Of a stretch of DNA of 6,067 nt, positions 1 through 6,004 are shown in pieces. The stretch is from DASUFH01 sp036274645. Its GTDB lineage: Bacteria; Acidobacteriota; Terriglobia; 20CM-2-55-15. The notes beneath the pieces are model-generated. The model searched no databases. It was given only the letters and a program-made list of their open reading frames with translations, and was not told the DNA's origin. The position numbers were made by a program, and so were the translations under genes. Positions within the stretch are counted from its first letter, which is position 1, and each line of letters starts with the position of its first letter. The stretch is from the NCBI GenBank assembly GCA_036274645.1, contig DASUFH010000169.1, forward strand, positions 1 through 6,067, read 5' to 3'.

Positions 1-194
1 GTGTCTCCTTTGCGTGTGTTTTTTCAAAGAATCCCGAAGTGCCGGTGCACGCGGTCTTCCGCTTTCGCGACGGACTGCGAGGCAATGCCCGGACGGACTG
101 CAGAGCAAATCCATAGAGCAGCGTCCTGCCGCAGTTCCGAGGCTCTGTTCATCGTGTCCAATCTTTGTGCGACTTCTGGCGTCCCGTCTGCACA

Positions 195-265
195 TGTAGG
201 GGCGGTATGATCGCCCAACATCTCGGAGAGCCGAAATTGTTGGGCGGTCATAGACCGCCCCTACA
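195..265. repeat. REP-like inverted doublet (REPIN-type element)
   Basis: Two arms of 26 and 28 bases, TGTAGGGGCGGT...CGCCCAACA at 195-220 and its inverted copy at 238-265, flank a 17-base centre. They match except for one substitution and a two-base gap. Each arm is also a hairpin on its own. The right one is GGGCGGTC/GACCGCCC (242-249 with 253-260), perfect around a 3-base loop. The left one (200-206 with 210-216) has one G-T pair. Each palindrome is headed by GTAG, at 196-199 on the plus strand and at 261-264 read on the minus strand. That layout matches REP sequences mobilised by RAYT (Y1 tyrosine) transposases, where two inverted REPs form a REPIN. The family assignment is inference; the symmetry is directly visible. 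No transposase is present, so it would be a non-autonomous copy. Confidence 0.75.
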
Positions 266-283
266 GGCAGAGACAAGCAGACG

Positions 284-328
284 GGGGGCTCAGAGGCTTC
301 CGCTGTGCAAGCCCGAACGGCAGCCCCC
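284..328 (+). other. Possible stem-loop in the leader of the HupE-like gene
   Basis: GGGGGCT (284-290) can pair with AGCCCCC (322-328), and inside that loop GGCTT (295-299) can pair with AAGCC (309-313). The nested pairing would form an elongated stem about 28 bases before the ATG. I recognise no riboswitch family, and such pairings occur by chance in GC-rich DNA. If promoter activity lies upstream of 284 this would be a leader RNA structure; if transcription starts near 355 it would not be transcribed. Confidence 0.2.
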
Positions 329-341
329 TCCCCTTTGGGTG

Positions 342-347
342 TACTAT
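342..347 (+). promoter_or_regulatory. Candidate -10 element for a near-leaderless start
   Basis: TACTAT lies 8 bases before the ATG at 356 and fits the TANNNT pattern seen upstream of leaderless genes in some bacteria. It matches TATAAT at four of six positions. No recognisable -35 hexamer lies 16-18 bases upstream, and there is no Shine-Dalgarno sequence before this ATG. The two facts together suggest, but do not show, a transcript that begins at or near the start codon. Confidence 0.2.
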
Positions 348-355
348 TCCGGACC

Positions 356-1438
356 ATGAAACGCGCGATATGGGTGCTGGCGCTGGTCGTGTGGCTGGTG
401 GCAACGCCCCGGCCCGGAGTGGCGCATCCGGTCCCATTCAGCTATCTCGACGTCCATATAGGCCCGGCCGGACTCGAGATGACGTTGACCGCGCACATCG
501 TGGACCTCGCGCACGAACTCAGCATTGAACCTCGCCTGCTGCTGGACAGTGAAAACGCCCGAAATTACGCGCAGATGATGACGGGACTGCTGTCGGAACG
601 ACTGAAGATTACCGCCGATGGCGCGGTGGCGCCCGGTCAATGGACGCTTTCGGAGGTCCTGGTGGATCGGCAGTCGGTTCAGTTCAGGGGACGAGTGGCC
701 CTTCCGGCTGCGCCGGGCGCAGTGGACGTTGACGCCAGCCTTTTCCCCTACGATCCGGAACACCAGACATTCGTCAACTTCTATGAAGATGGCGCCATCA
801 CCGAACAAGCCATCCTGAGCCGGGATCGGACGAGTCTGGGATATGTCGCCGGAACGCGGCAGGGCGTCATTACGACGGTCCATCGATTCATTCCGGCCGG
901 GTTTCATCACATCCTGATCGGTCCGGATCACATTCTCTTTCTGGTGGGATTGCTGCTGCTGGGCGGGCCGATACGCCGGCTGTTCACGATCGTGACCGCG
1001 TTCACGGTGGCGCACAGCATCACGCTTTCACTGGCTGCGCTGAACATATTTGCACCACCGGCAAACATCATTGAGCCCGCCATCGCCCTGAGCATCGTCT
1101 ATGTTGGCGTGGACAACCTGATCGGCGCTGAAGGCCGCGACGTCCGGCCATGGATTGCTTTCGCATTCGGGTTTATTCATGGCTTTGGATTCGCCAACGT
1201 CCTGGCCGAAATGGCGCTGCCGCAGCGCGTTTTGGGATGGGGGCTCTTCGCCTTCAATTTCGGCGTGGAACTCGGACAGCTTCTCGTAGTCGCGATTGTC
1301 GCGTCGGTCTTTGCCGCGCTACGCGCGCGCGGCGAAAGCGTTAGCCGGAAACTGGTTTTTGCCGGCTCCATCGCAGTCGCCGCAGCCGGCGCATTCTGGT
1401 TCGTTCAACGTGTTTTCTTTTCTGGAGGTGTTTCATGA
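356..1438 (+). CDS. HupE/UreJ-like membrane protein with exported N-terminal domain
   Basis: This 360-residue protein resembles the HupE/UreJ_2 group, whose relatives are linked to nickel or other metal handling. The substrate cannot be read from sequence. Residues 1-23 form a signal peptide (MKR, hydrophobic core, cleavage near GVA/H). Residues 24-175 look like a beta-rich extracytoplasmic domain. The C-terminal half is a bundle of about six membrane segments (about 184-350) with the conserved pattern HHILIGPDHILFL (H184, H185, D191, H192), FTVAHS (H220), EPAIALS (E240), FIHGFGFAN (H275) and FNFGVELGQ (E305). These His, Asp and Glu residues inside or beside the membrane are plausible metal ligands. 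I chose the ATG at 356 because it starts directly at the signal peptide; an in-frame GTG at 305 would add 17 residues and spoil it. The TGA stop overlaps the next gene's start (ATGA), so the two are probably co-transcribed and translationally coupled. Confidence 0.85.
   Translation: MKRAIWVLALVVWLVATPRPGVAHPVPFSYLDVHIGPAGLEMTLTAHIVDLAHELSIEPRLLLDSENARNYAQMMTGLLSERLKITADGAVAPGQWTLSEVLVDRQSVQFRGRVALPAAPGAVDVDASLFPYDPEHQTFVNFYEDGAITEQAILSRDRTSLGYVAGTRQGVITTVHRFIPAGFHHILIGPDHILFLVGLLLLGGPIRRLFTIVTAFTVAHSITLSLAALNIFAPPANIIEPAIALSIVYVGVDNLIGAEGRDVRPWIAFAFGFIHGFGFANVLAEMALPQRVLGWGLFAFNFGVELGQLLVVAIVASVFAALRARGESVSRKLVFAGSIAVAAAGAFWFVQRVFFSGGVS
1424..1430 (+). promoter_or_regulatory. Shine-Dalgarno site inside the end of the HupE-like gene
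   Basis: GGAGGTG sits 4-10 bases before the ATG at 1435, within the last codons of the upstream gene. It fixes the start of the metallo-hydrolase and supports reinitiation by ribosomes finishing the upstream frame. Confidence 0.85.
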
Positions 1439-2436
1439 AGCGGATCATCGCGTTGGGCGCCATTGTCGGCGCCGGAGCGCTCTGCATGACATTGGCCGCA
1501 TTTCAGGGACCGCCCGCCCGTGGCGGAGCTCCGGGCGGAGCCGCGGGCCGCGGGGGCTTCCCTGGCGGCGGCGCGGGGCGGGGCGCCGGGCCGGGCGGAG
1601 GCCGCGCCGGCGGAGGGGCCGGTGGCGGAGCGAACGTCGCCCAGATCGAAAAGGTCAAGGACAACCTCTATATGTTGACCGGGGGCGGAGGGAACACCGC
1701 GGCCTTCATTACCGACACCGGGGTTGTCGTTGTCGACACGAAACTGGCCGGCTGGGGACAGGCCATCCTGGACAAGATCAAAACAGTCACGGACAAACCC
1801 GTAACCATGATCATCAACACGCATACGCACGGCGACCATACCGGCAGCAACAACTTCTTCGACCCCAAGGTCGAGTTCGTTGCCCACGAAAACACCCGGG
1901 CCAACATGGAAAAGATGGATCCGTTCAAGGGTGACGGCGCGAAGTTCCTGCCGAAGAAGACGTTCAAGGACAAGACCACCCTGCTGACCGGCAAGAACCA
2001 AATCGACCTTTACTACTTCGGTCCCGGACACACCAACGGCGATACCTGGGTTGTCTTCAAGGCGCTGAACACCATGCATGCCGGCGACCTGTTTGCGGGC
2101 AAGACGACGCCGATCATCGACGCCTCGAACGGAGGCAGCGCCATCGAATACGGAAAAACGCTCGAGAAAGCGTTCAATGGCATCAAGGGCGTTGACACCA
2201 TCATTACCGGCCACAGCACTGTGATGAAGCCAGCCGACCTCAAGGAGTATGCCGACTTCAACAACGATTTTGCCACCTGGGTCCAGACGGAAATGAAAGC
2301 CGGTAAAACCGTGGACGCCGCAGCCGCCGAATACAAAATCCCCGCAAAGTACGCCGGCTACACCATCCAGACCATGATGGGCGGGGTCCGCGGAAACATT
2401 CAGACCGCCTACGACGAACTCAACAAGAAGAAGTAG
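1435..2436 (+). CDS. Secreted MBL-fold metallo-hydrolase with Gly-rich spacer
   Basis: This 333-residue protein is a member of the metallo-beta-lactamase fold superfamily. Residues 1-22 are a signal peptide (MKR, hydrophobic stretch, cleavage near LAA), so it probably acts in the periplasm or outside the cell. Residues 28-66 are a Gly/Ala/Arg/Pro spacer with little else. The MBL domain runs from about 67 to 333. Its metal motif THTHGDH gives H130, H132, D134 and H135; further ligands are H199 (GPGHTNGD), D218 (HAGDLF) and H260 (TGHST). This is the complete set for a two-metal site. Asp at 218, where class B1 lactamases carry Cys, points to the glyoxalase II/general hydrolase type, so antibiotic hydrolysis should not be assumed. 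The substrate is unknown. Cys17 is followed by Met and preceded by Leu, so a lipoprotein box is not supported. The start is fixed by the ATGA overlap and the GGAGGTG site. Confidence 0.9.
   Translation: MKRIIALGAIVGAGALCMTLAAFQGPPARGGAPGGAAGRGGFPGGGAGRGAGPGGGRAGGGAGGGANVAQIEKVKDNLYMLTGGGGNTAAFITDTGVVVVDTKLAGWGQAILDKIKTVTDKPVTMIINTHTHGDHTGSNNFFDPKVEFVAHENTRANMEKMDPFKGDGAKFLPKKTFKDKTTLLTGKNQIDLYYFGPGHTNGDTWVVFKALNTMHAGDLFAGKTTPIIDASNGGSAIEYGKTLEKAFNGIKGVDTIITGHSTVMKPADLKEYADFNNDFATWVQTEMKAGKTVDAAAAEYKIPAKYAGYTIQTMMGGVRGNIQTAYDELNKKK
1513..1632 (+). repeat. Low-complexity Gly-rich coding segment with G-quadruplex motif
   Basis: This part of the metallo-hydrolase gene encodes residues 27-66, almost only Gly, Ala, Arg and Pro. 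The DNA reuses GGCGGAG and GGCGG units in imperfect copies. Between 1575 and 1595 four G-runs (GGGG, GGGG, GGG, GGG) are separated by loops of 1, 4 and 2 bases, which meets the usual G-quadruplex pattern on the coding strand and in the mRNA. The segment probably acts as a flexible linker between the export signal and the catalytic domain. Confidence 0.7.
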
Positions 2437-2451
2437 GCAGGTTGCGCCCCA

Positions 2452-2488
2452 CTGCTCCTCTCGCGCGCTATGCGCGGGAGAGGAGCAG
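2452..2488. repeat. Long hairpin downstream of the metallo-hydrolase gene
   Basis: CTGCTCCTCTC (2452-2462) pairs perfectly with GAGAGGAGCAG (2478-2488). The pairing continues inward through one G-G mismatch into CGCGC/GCGCG around the triloop TAT (2469-2471), so 16 of 17 stem positions pair. It begins 16 bases after the stop codon, where a terminator would be expected, but no T-run follows. It may be a Rho-assisted end, an mRNA 3' stabiliser, or a copy of a dispersed palindromic repeat; stems of the CTCTCCCGCG...CGCGGGAGAG kind are common intergenic repeats in GC-rich genomes. Confidence 0.7.
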
Positions 2489-2511
2489 CGAGCGCGCAGA
2501 GCGCGCGCTCG
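2489..2511. repeat. Second GC hairpin abutting the first
   Basis: CGAGCGCGC (2489-2497) pairs perfectly with GCGCGCTCG (2503-2511) around AGAGC. It starts at the base directly after the first hairpin, so the two stems could stack. No T-run follows. Together they separate the metal-related operon from prfB. Confidence 0.6.
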
Positions 2512-2587
2512 ATAGGGCGAAACAGGAAAAATCACGTGAGGGCAGACAGTCCAGGGCGGTCATGGACCGAGATAGTCTCACCGGTGC

Positions 2588-2593
2588 TAAACT
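2588..2593 (+). promoter_or_regulatory. Weak candidate -10 for the prfB-recG operon
   Basis: TAAACT preceded by TGC (2585-2587) resembles an extended -10 element. The best upstream partner, TGGACC at 2563-2568, is a poor -35 match at a long 19-base spacing. A promoter is expected somewhere in 2512-2602, because hairpins isolate prfB from the preceding gene, but this exact site is uncertain. Confidence 0.25.
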
Positions 2594-2602
2594 CAAAACT
2601 TC

Positions 2603-2609
2603 AGGAGGT
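2603..2609 (+). promoter_or_regulatory. Shine-Dalgarno site of prfB
   Basis: AGGAGGT lies 3 bases before the ATG at 2613. It matters because it selects the short first frame of prfB, which automatic tools tend to skip in favour of a later start in the main frame. Confidence 0.8.
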
Positions 2610-2612
2610 AGC

Positions 2613-3717
2613 ATGGTAGAAGAACTTTTTGAACGATTTAGCCGGGCCCGAAGCCTGGCCATGGATCTCCGGAGGTTCCTTTGACCCGGAAAGCAAACAG
2701 CAACAGCTCGATGATTTGCAGACGCTGATAGACGACCCTCACTTCTGGTCCGATCAGGACCGCTCCAGCAAAACCCTTCGACAGCGCGCCCGTCTCGAGG
2801 AAACCATCAGCCTGGATCGCGAAATTACGCGCAGAACTGATGATGTCGAGGCTCTGGTCGAACTGGCCCGCGAAGGCGAGCCCGTGGAAGCGGAACTGTC
2901 GACCGCGATGAACGAGCTCGAAGAGTTCCTGTCCAAAACTGAAACCCGGGTTTTGCTTTCGGGCGAAAACGATCGACTGAACGCCATCCTGAACATTCAT
3001 CCTGGCGCGGGAGGCATCGACGCGCAAGACTGGGCCGCCATGCTCTTTCGGATGTATCTCCGCTGGGCGGAACAGAACGGCTTCAAGGTGACAGTTCTTG
3101 ATTATCAGGACGGGGAAGGCGCGGGCATCAAATCGGCAACGCTTAACGTGATTGGCGAAAACGCGTTCGGCCTGCTTTCCTCTGAAACCGGCGTGCACCG
3201 TCTCGTCCGCATCTCACCGTTCGACGCGGCCAAACGGCGCCACACCTCGTTCGCGTCGGTGGCGGTGTATCCGGAAATCGACGACAAGATCGAAGTCAAG
3301 ATCGACGAAAAGGATCTGCGCATCGACACCTATCGCTCCTCGGGCAAAGGCGGACAGCACGTCAACACGACGGATTCGGCCGTGCGCATCACGCATCTGC
3401 CCACCGGCTTCGTCACCCAGTGCCAGAACGAGCGATCGCAGCATAAGAACAAGGAGGTCTGCATGAAAGTGCTGCGCGCGCATCTCTACGAACTGGAAGT
3501 GGCGCGCAAGAAGGCCGAAACGCAAAACATCGAAGACAGCAAACTCGACATCGCGTGGGGAAGCCAGATCCGCTCTTATGTGCTCCAACCGTACCGCCTG
3601 GCGAAGGACCATCGCACCAAAACCGAGGTCGGAGACGTCGACCGCGTGCTCGATGGCGGCATCGACCCGTTTATCAAGAGCTACCTTCAAACCAAGAGCG
3701 CTCAGGCGGTCCTCTGA
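2613..3717 (+). CDS. prfB: Peptide chain release factor 2 with programmed +1 frameshift
   Basis: RF2 recognises UGA and UAA in the ribosomal A site and triggers peptide release. The gene is read as 2613-2681 joined to 2683-3717: 23 codons, a +1 slip at CTT TGA, then 344 codons, giving 367 residues (E. coli RF2 has 365). Domain 1 is helical (about 1-110). The tripeptide anticodon SPF is at residues 201-203 (within ISPFDAAKRRHTSF). The catalytic GGQ loop is at 246-248 (SGKGGQHVN), followed by the conserved segments TQCQNERSQHKNK and WGSQIRSYVL. The SPF signature distinguishes RF2 from RF1 (PxT). The residue before GGQ is Lys245, where E. coli strains have Ala or Thr. The in-frame TGA makes synthesis self-limiting: low RF2 slows termination and favours the shift. 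The gene is followed by recG after 9 bases. Calling only the downstream frame from the ATG at 2629 would give a wrong N-terminus. Confidence 0.97.
2670..2685 (+). promoter_or_regulatory. Programmed +1 frameshift site of prfB
   Basis: CGGAGG (2670-2675) is an internal Shine-Dalgarno-like sequence, then come TTC, the slippery codon CTT (2679-2681), the TGA stop (2682-2684) and C2685. The layout and the 3-base gap are the same as in E. coli prfB (AGGGGG, TAT, CTT, TGA, C). The peptidyl-tRNA on CTT slips to TTT, T2682 is skipped, and reading resumes at GAC (Asp24). Weak termination at TGA followed by C favours the shift. Confidence 0.95.
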
Positions 3718-3720
3718 GGA
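3716..3720 (+). promoter_or_regulatory. Shine-Dalgarno site of recG overlapping the prfB stop
   Basis: GAGGA begins on the second base of the prfB TGA stop and lies 6 bases before the GTG at 3727. It supports the GTG start and coupling of recG translation to the end of prfB. Confidence 0.7.
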
Positions 3721-3726
3721 AGCGCC

Positions 3727-5829
3727 GTGCTGACGCCCGATTCGGAAATCCAGTACGTCAAAGGCGTTGGACCGAGGCGGGCGGCGCTGCTCGCTTCGCG
3801 GGGGGTACGCACGGTTGAGGACCTGCTGCTGCGAATCCCACGGGCCTATCAGGATCGTTCACGATTCACTCCGCTCAACGCGCTGATCGCGGGCTCCGAG
3901 GCGGCGGCGCGCGTCAAGGTCTATCGCAGCCGGACGATCTCGACGCGCACGCGCGGCCGCATTCTGGAAGTCGTCGTCACGGACGGCTCCAACTACGCCC
4001 GCGCCAAATGGTTTCACGGAGGGTACCTCCGGCAGAATGACGTGTTTGCCGCGGGCCGCGAACTGATTCTCTTTGGCCGCGTCGAGTACGATCGCCGCGA
4101 TACCGGTTTCGTCTTCTTCAATCCGGAGTTCGAGCCGCTGGACGAAGAGGCGCCGGGCGCCGCGGCCTCGCTCGACGTCGGCCGTATTGTTCCCATCTAC
4201 GAAGAAATCGGGGGACTGACCAGCCGTCAGTTGCGCCGCATCGTTGCCGCGGCCATCGCCGGGCTACCCCCGCAACTCGACGACCCGCTGCCCGAAACCC
4301 TCCGCCGCAAACACGGATTTCCGGATCTCCGGGTTTGCCTTGAACGCATCCATTTTCCTGCAGCCGAAGATTCCCTGGAAGCGCTCGAAACCCGCTCGTC
4401 GCCGTATCATCGGCGCCTGATCTTCGAGGAACTCTTTCTGCTTGAACTGGTGTTTGCGCTACGGCGGCGCGGCGGCCGCAGCGTGACTGGAGCGCGCTTC
4501 GAAACCAACGACCACATCCGCGAACAGGTTCGCCGCATGTTGCCCTTTCATCCTACCGCCGCGCAGAAACGTGTGCTGAAAGAGATCGTTGACGATTTGA
4601 AGGCGTCGTTTCCCATGAGCCGGCTCATGCAGGGAGATGTCGGAAGCGGCAAGACGATCGTCGCTTTTCAGGCCATCGTCATCGCGATAGAAAATGGATA
4701 TCAGGCCGCCATCATGGCCCCGACGGAAATCCTCGCCGAACAGCACTACATCAACGCGCGGCGGATTCTCGCGCCGCTCCACTATTCCACTGCCCTGATT
4801 CGCGGCGGAGCAAAGAAAAGCGAAAAGAAGGAAGCGCTTGAAGGCCTCGCCACGGGCCGCGTCCAGCTCGCGATCGGAACGCACGCCCTCGTGGAAGGCG
4901 ATGCGGCTTTTCACCGTCTCGGTCTGGTCGTCATCGACGAACAACACCGCTTCGGCGTCATGCAACGATTGAAGCTGATGACCAAGGGTGAAAATCCCAA
5001 CACCCTCGTTATGACCGCCACGCCGATCCCCCGGACCCTCGCCATGGCGGTGTTCGGAGATCTCGACCTTTCGGTCATCGATGAACTGCCTCCGGGCCGC
5101 TCTCCAATCCGGACCGTTCACATCACCGAACGCGACGCGGCGAGAGTCTATGCGGCAATCGGCGAAGAACTGGCCCGTGGGCGCCAGTGTTATGTGGTTT
5201 ATCCACTGATCGAGGAATCCGAGAAGGTCGATCTGCAGTCCGCCACCGAGGGTTTCGAAAAGCTGTCGCAGGTGTTCGCCGGGCGCCGGGTCGCGCTCCT
5301 CCACGGCCGCATGAAAAGCGCCGAGAAGGAAGCGATCATGCGCGCTTTTGCGTCGGGAGAGATCGACGTTCTCGTTTCGACTACGGTCATTGAGGTTGGG
5401 GTGGACGTCGCCAACGCCACGTCTATGCTTGTGATGAGCGCCGAACGTTTCGGTCTCGCGCAGTTGCACCAGCTGCGCGGACGCGTCGGCCGCGGCAGCC
5501 ACCAATCCATGTGCATGCTCATGACCCCGGCGAGACTGGGTGACACGGCGAGGCAGCGCATCGCAGCGCTCACGCAGACGACTGACGGGTTCCGCCTGGC
5601 CGAGATCGATCTCAAACTACGCGGGCCAGGCGACGTGGCCGGTACCAGACAGAGCGGAATGCCCGAACTGCGGGTGGCCAATCTGATGGAAGACTCGATG
5701 TTGCTGGCGCTGGCGCAGAAGGAGGCCCGCGCCTGGGTCGATCGAGACGACGACCGTGAGCGCCTGCTGGCCGCGATGTCGGCGCGCCTTGGGCGCCTCG
5801 CGCCTGCGATGCTCGCCACAATCGGCTAG
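3727..5829 (+). CDS. recG: ATP-dependent DNA helicase RecG
   Basis: RecG is a superfamily 2 translocase that remodels stalled replication forks and Holliday junctions in the cytoplasm. The product has 700 residues (E. coli 693), so it is full length. The N-terminus carries the usual KGVGPRRAALLASRGV helix-hairpin-helix-like segment (residues 12-27). It is followed by the OB-fold wedge domain (about 55-145) that splits the junction. Helicase motifs are complete: Walker A GDVGSGKT (303-310, Lys309), DEQH box (404-407), TATP (430-433), the LLHGRM and STTVIEVGVDV segments of the second RecA-like domain, motif VI QLRGRVGR (582-589), and the translocation TRG region ending GTRQSG (639-644). GTG is the start because it is placed correctly after GAGGA and matches the family N-terminus. 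It lies in an operon with prfB; recG is the last gene before a convergent minus-strand gene. Confidence 0.97.
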   Translation: MLTPDSEIQYVKGVGPRRAALLASRGVRTVEDLLLRIPRAYQDRSRFTPLNALIAGSEAAARVKVYRSRTISTRTRGRILEVVVTDGSNYARAKWFHGGYLRQNDVFAAGRELILFGRVEYDRRDTGFVFFNPEFEPLDEEAPGAAASLDVGRIVPIYEEIGGLTSRQLRRIVAAAIAGLPPQLDDPLPETLRRKHGFPDLRVCLERIHFPAAEDSLEALETRSSPYHRRLIFEELFLLELVFALRRRGGRSVTGARFETNDHIREQVRRMLPFHPTAAQKRVLKEIVDDLKASFPMSRLMQGDVGSGKTIVAFQAIVIAIENGYQAAIMAPTEILAEQHYINARRILAPLHYSTALIRGGAKKSEKKEALEGLATGRVQLAIGTHALVEGDAAFHRLGLVVIDEQHRFGVMQRLKLMTKGENPNTLVMTATPIPRTLAMAVFGDLDLSVIDELPPGRSPIRTVHITERDAARVYAAIGEELARGRQCYVVYPLIEESEKVDLQSATEGFEKLSQVFAGRRVALLHGRMKSAEKEAIMRAFASGEIDVLVSTTVIEVGVDVANATSMLVMSAERFGLAQLHQLRGRVGRGSHQSMCMLMTPARLGDTARQRIAALTQTTDGFRLAEIDLKLRGPGDVAGTRQSGMPELRVANLMEDSMLLALAQKEARAWVDRDDDRERLLAAMSARLGRLAPAMLATIG

Positions 5830-5842
5830 TCGATGGCGGCTG

Positions 5843-6004
5843 TCAGAACGCCATTCGCCGCAGCCGTAACCCGTTCCGATGACGGACACGGAACTGAAGC
5901 TCATGGCCGCAGCGCCAGCATGGGCGACAAAGAACATCGTCGGGCTCGATGCTCATGCCGCAGACGGGATCGGTAACCTCTTCCGGCCCCGCCTGAAACA
6001 GCTC
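5843..6004 (-). pseudogene. In-frame continuation resembling the start of a second YHS domain
   Basis: Read on the minus strand in the same frame as the YHS gene at 6005-6067, the codons after its TAG stop stay open for 53 residues to a TGA at 5843-5845. About 11 residues in comes VTDPVCGMSIEPDD, the hallmark opening of a YHS domain (DPVCGM). The expected rest, with aromatic residues and FCSxxC, is not present. Instead there is a Cys/His cluster, LCRPCWRCGHEL, then an Arg-rich end, RVRHRNGLRLRR. The ATG inside CGM (5954-5956) has no Shine-Dalgarno sequence and is part of the motif, so an independent gene is unlikely. It is most likely a decayed second domain, a readthrough extension, or a sequencing artefact at the TAG. 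Confidence 0.45.

Larger units (their letters stand above)
1..355. other. Region without a supported gene, upstream of the HupE-like gene
   Basis: No reading frame here looks like a protein I recognise. The frames that stay open are short, overlap one another on both strands, and run into the inverted repeat at 195-265, which argues against coding. A T-rich run lies at 19-24, but no strong hairpin precedes it, so I do not call a terminator. The stretch holds the REP-like doublet (195-265), a possible stem in the leader of the downstream gene (284-328) and a weak promoter-like hexamer (342-347). An upstream gene may end just outside the window; that cannot be seen. Confidence 0.6.

Noticed and set aside
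8..29. Hairpin CTTTG/CAAAG around the T-run at the left edge as a terminator
   Set aside because: A 5-bp AT-containing stem with the T-run in the loop does not have the geometry of an intrinsic terminator.
1..251. Short open frames on both strands at the left edge
   Set aside because: They overlap each other, resemble no family I know, and run into the inverted repeat; no Shine-Dalgarno site supports a start.
1483..1500. Lipoprotein signal at Cys17 of the metallo-hydrolase
   Set aside because: The residues before the Cys (Ala-Leu) do not fit a lipobox, which needs Gly, Ala or Ser at -1.
1405..2535. Long antisense open frame (376 codons) over the metallo-hydrolase gene
   Set aside because: It mirrors a well-supported gene with signal peptide and full metal motif, and runs into the downstream hairpins. 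Long antisense frames are expected in GC-rich coding DNA.
2442..2684. An 80-codon open frame ending at the prfB TGA, considered as a separate small gene
   Set aside because: Its upstream part reads through two hairpins and has no ribosome site. Only the last 23 codons are real, as the first frame of prfB.
2613..3717. prfB as a frameshifted pseudogene
   Set aside because: The break falls exactly at the conserved recoding site, and the rest of RF2 is intact, including SPF and GGQ.
4459..5505. Long antisense open frame (348 codons) inside recG
   Set aside because: It lies entirely opposite conserved helicase motifs of recG and has no recognisable domain; it is a codon-bias shadow.
5833..5854. 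Terminator for recG from ATGGCG/CGCCAT pairing just after the stop
   Set aside because: Only 6 bp with a 10-base loop and no T-run on either strand; too weak to call.
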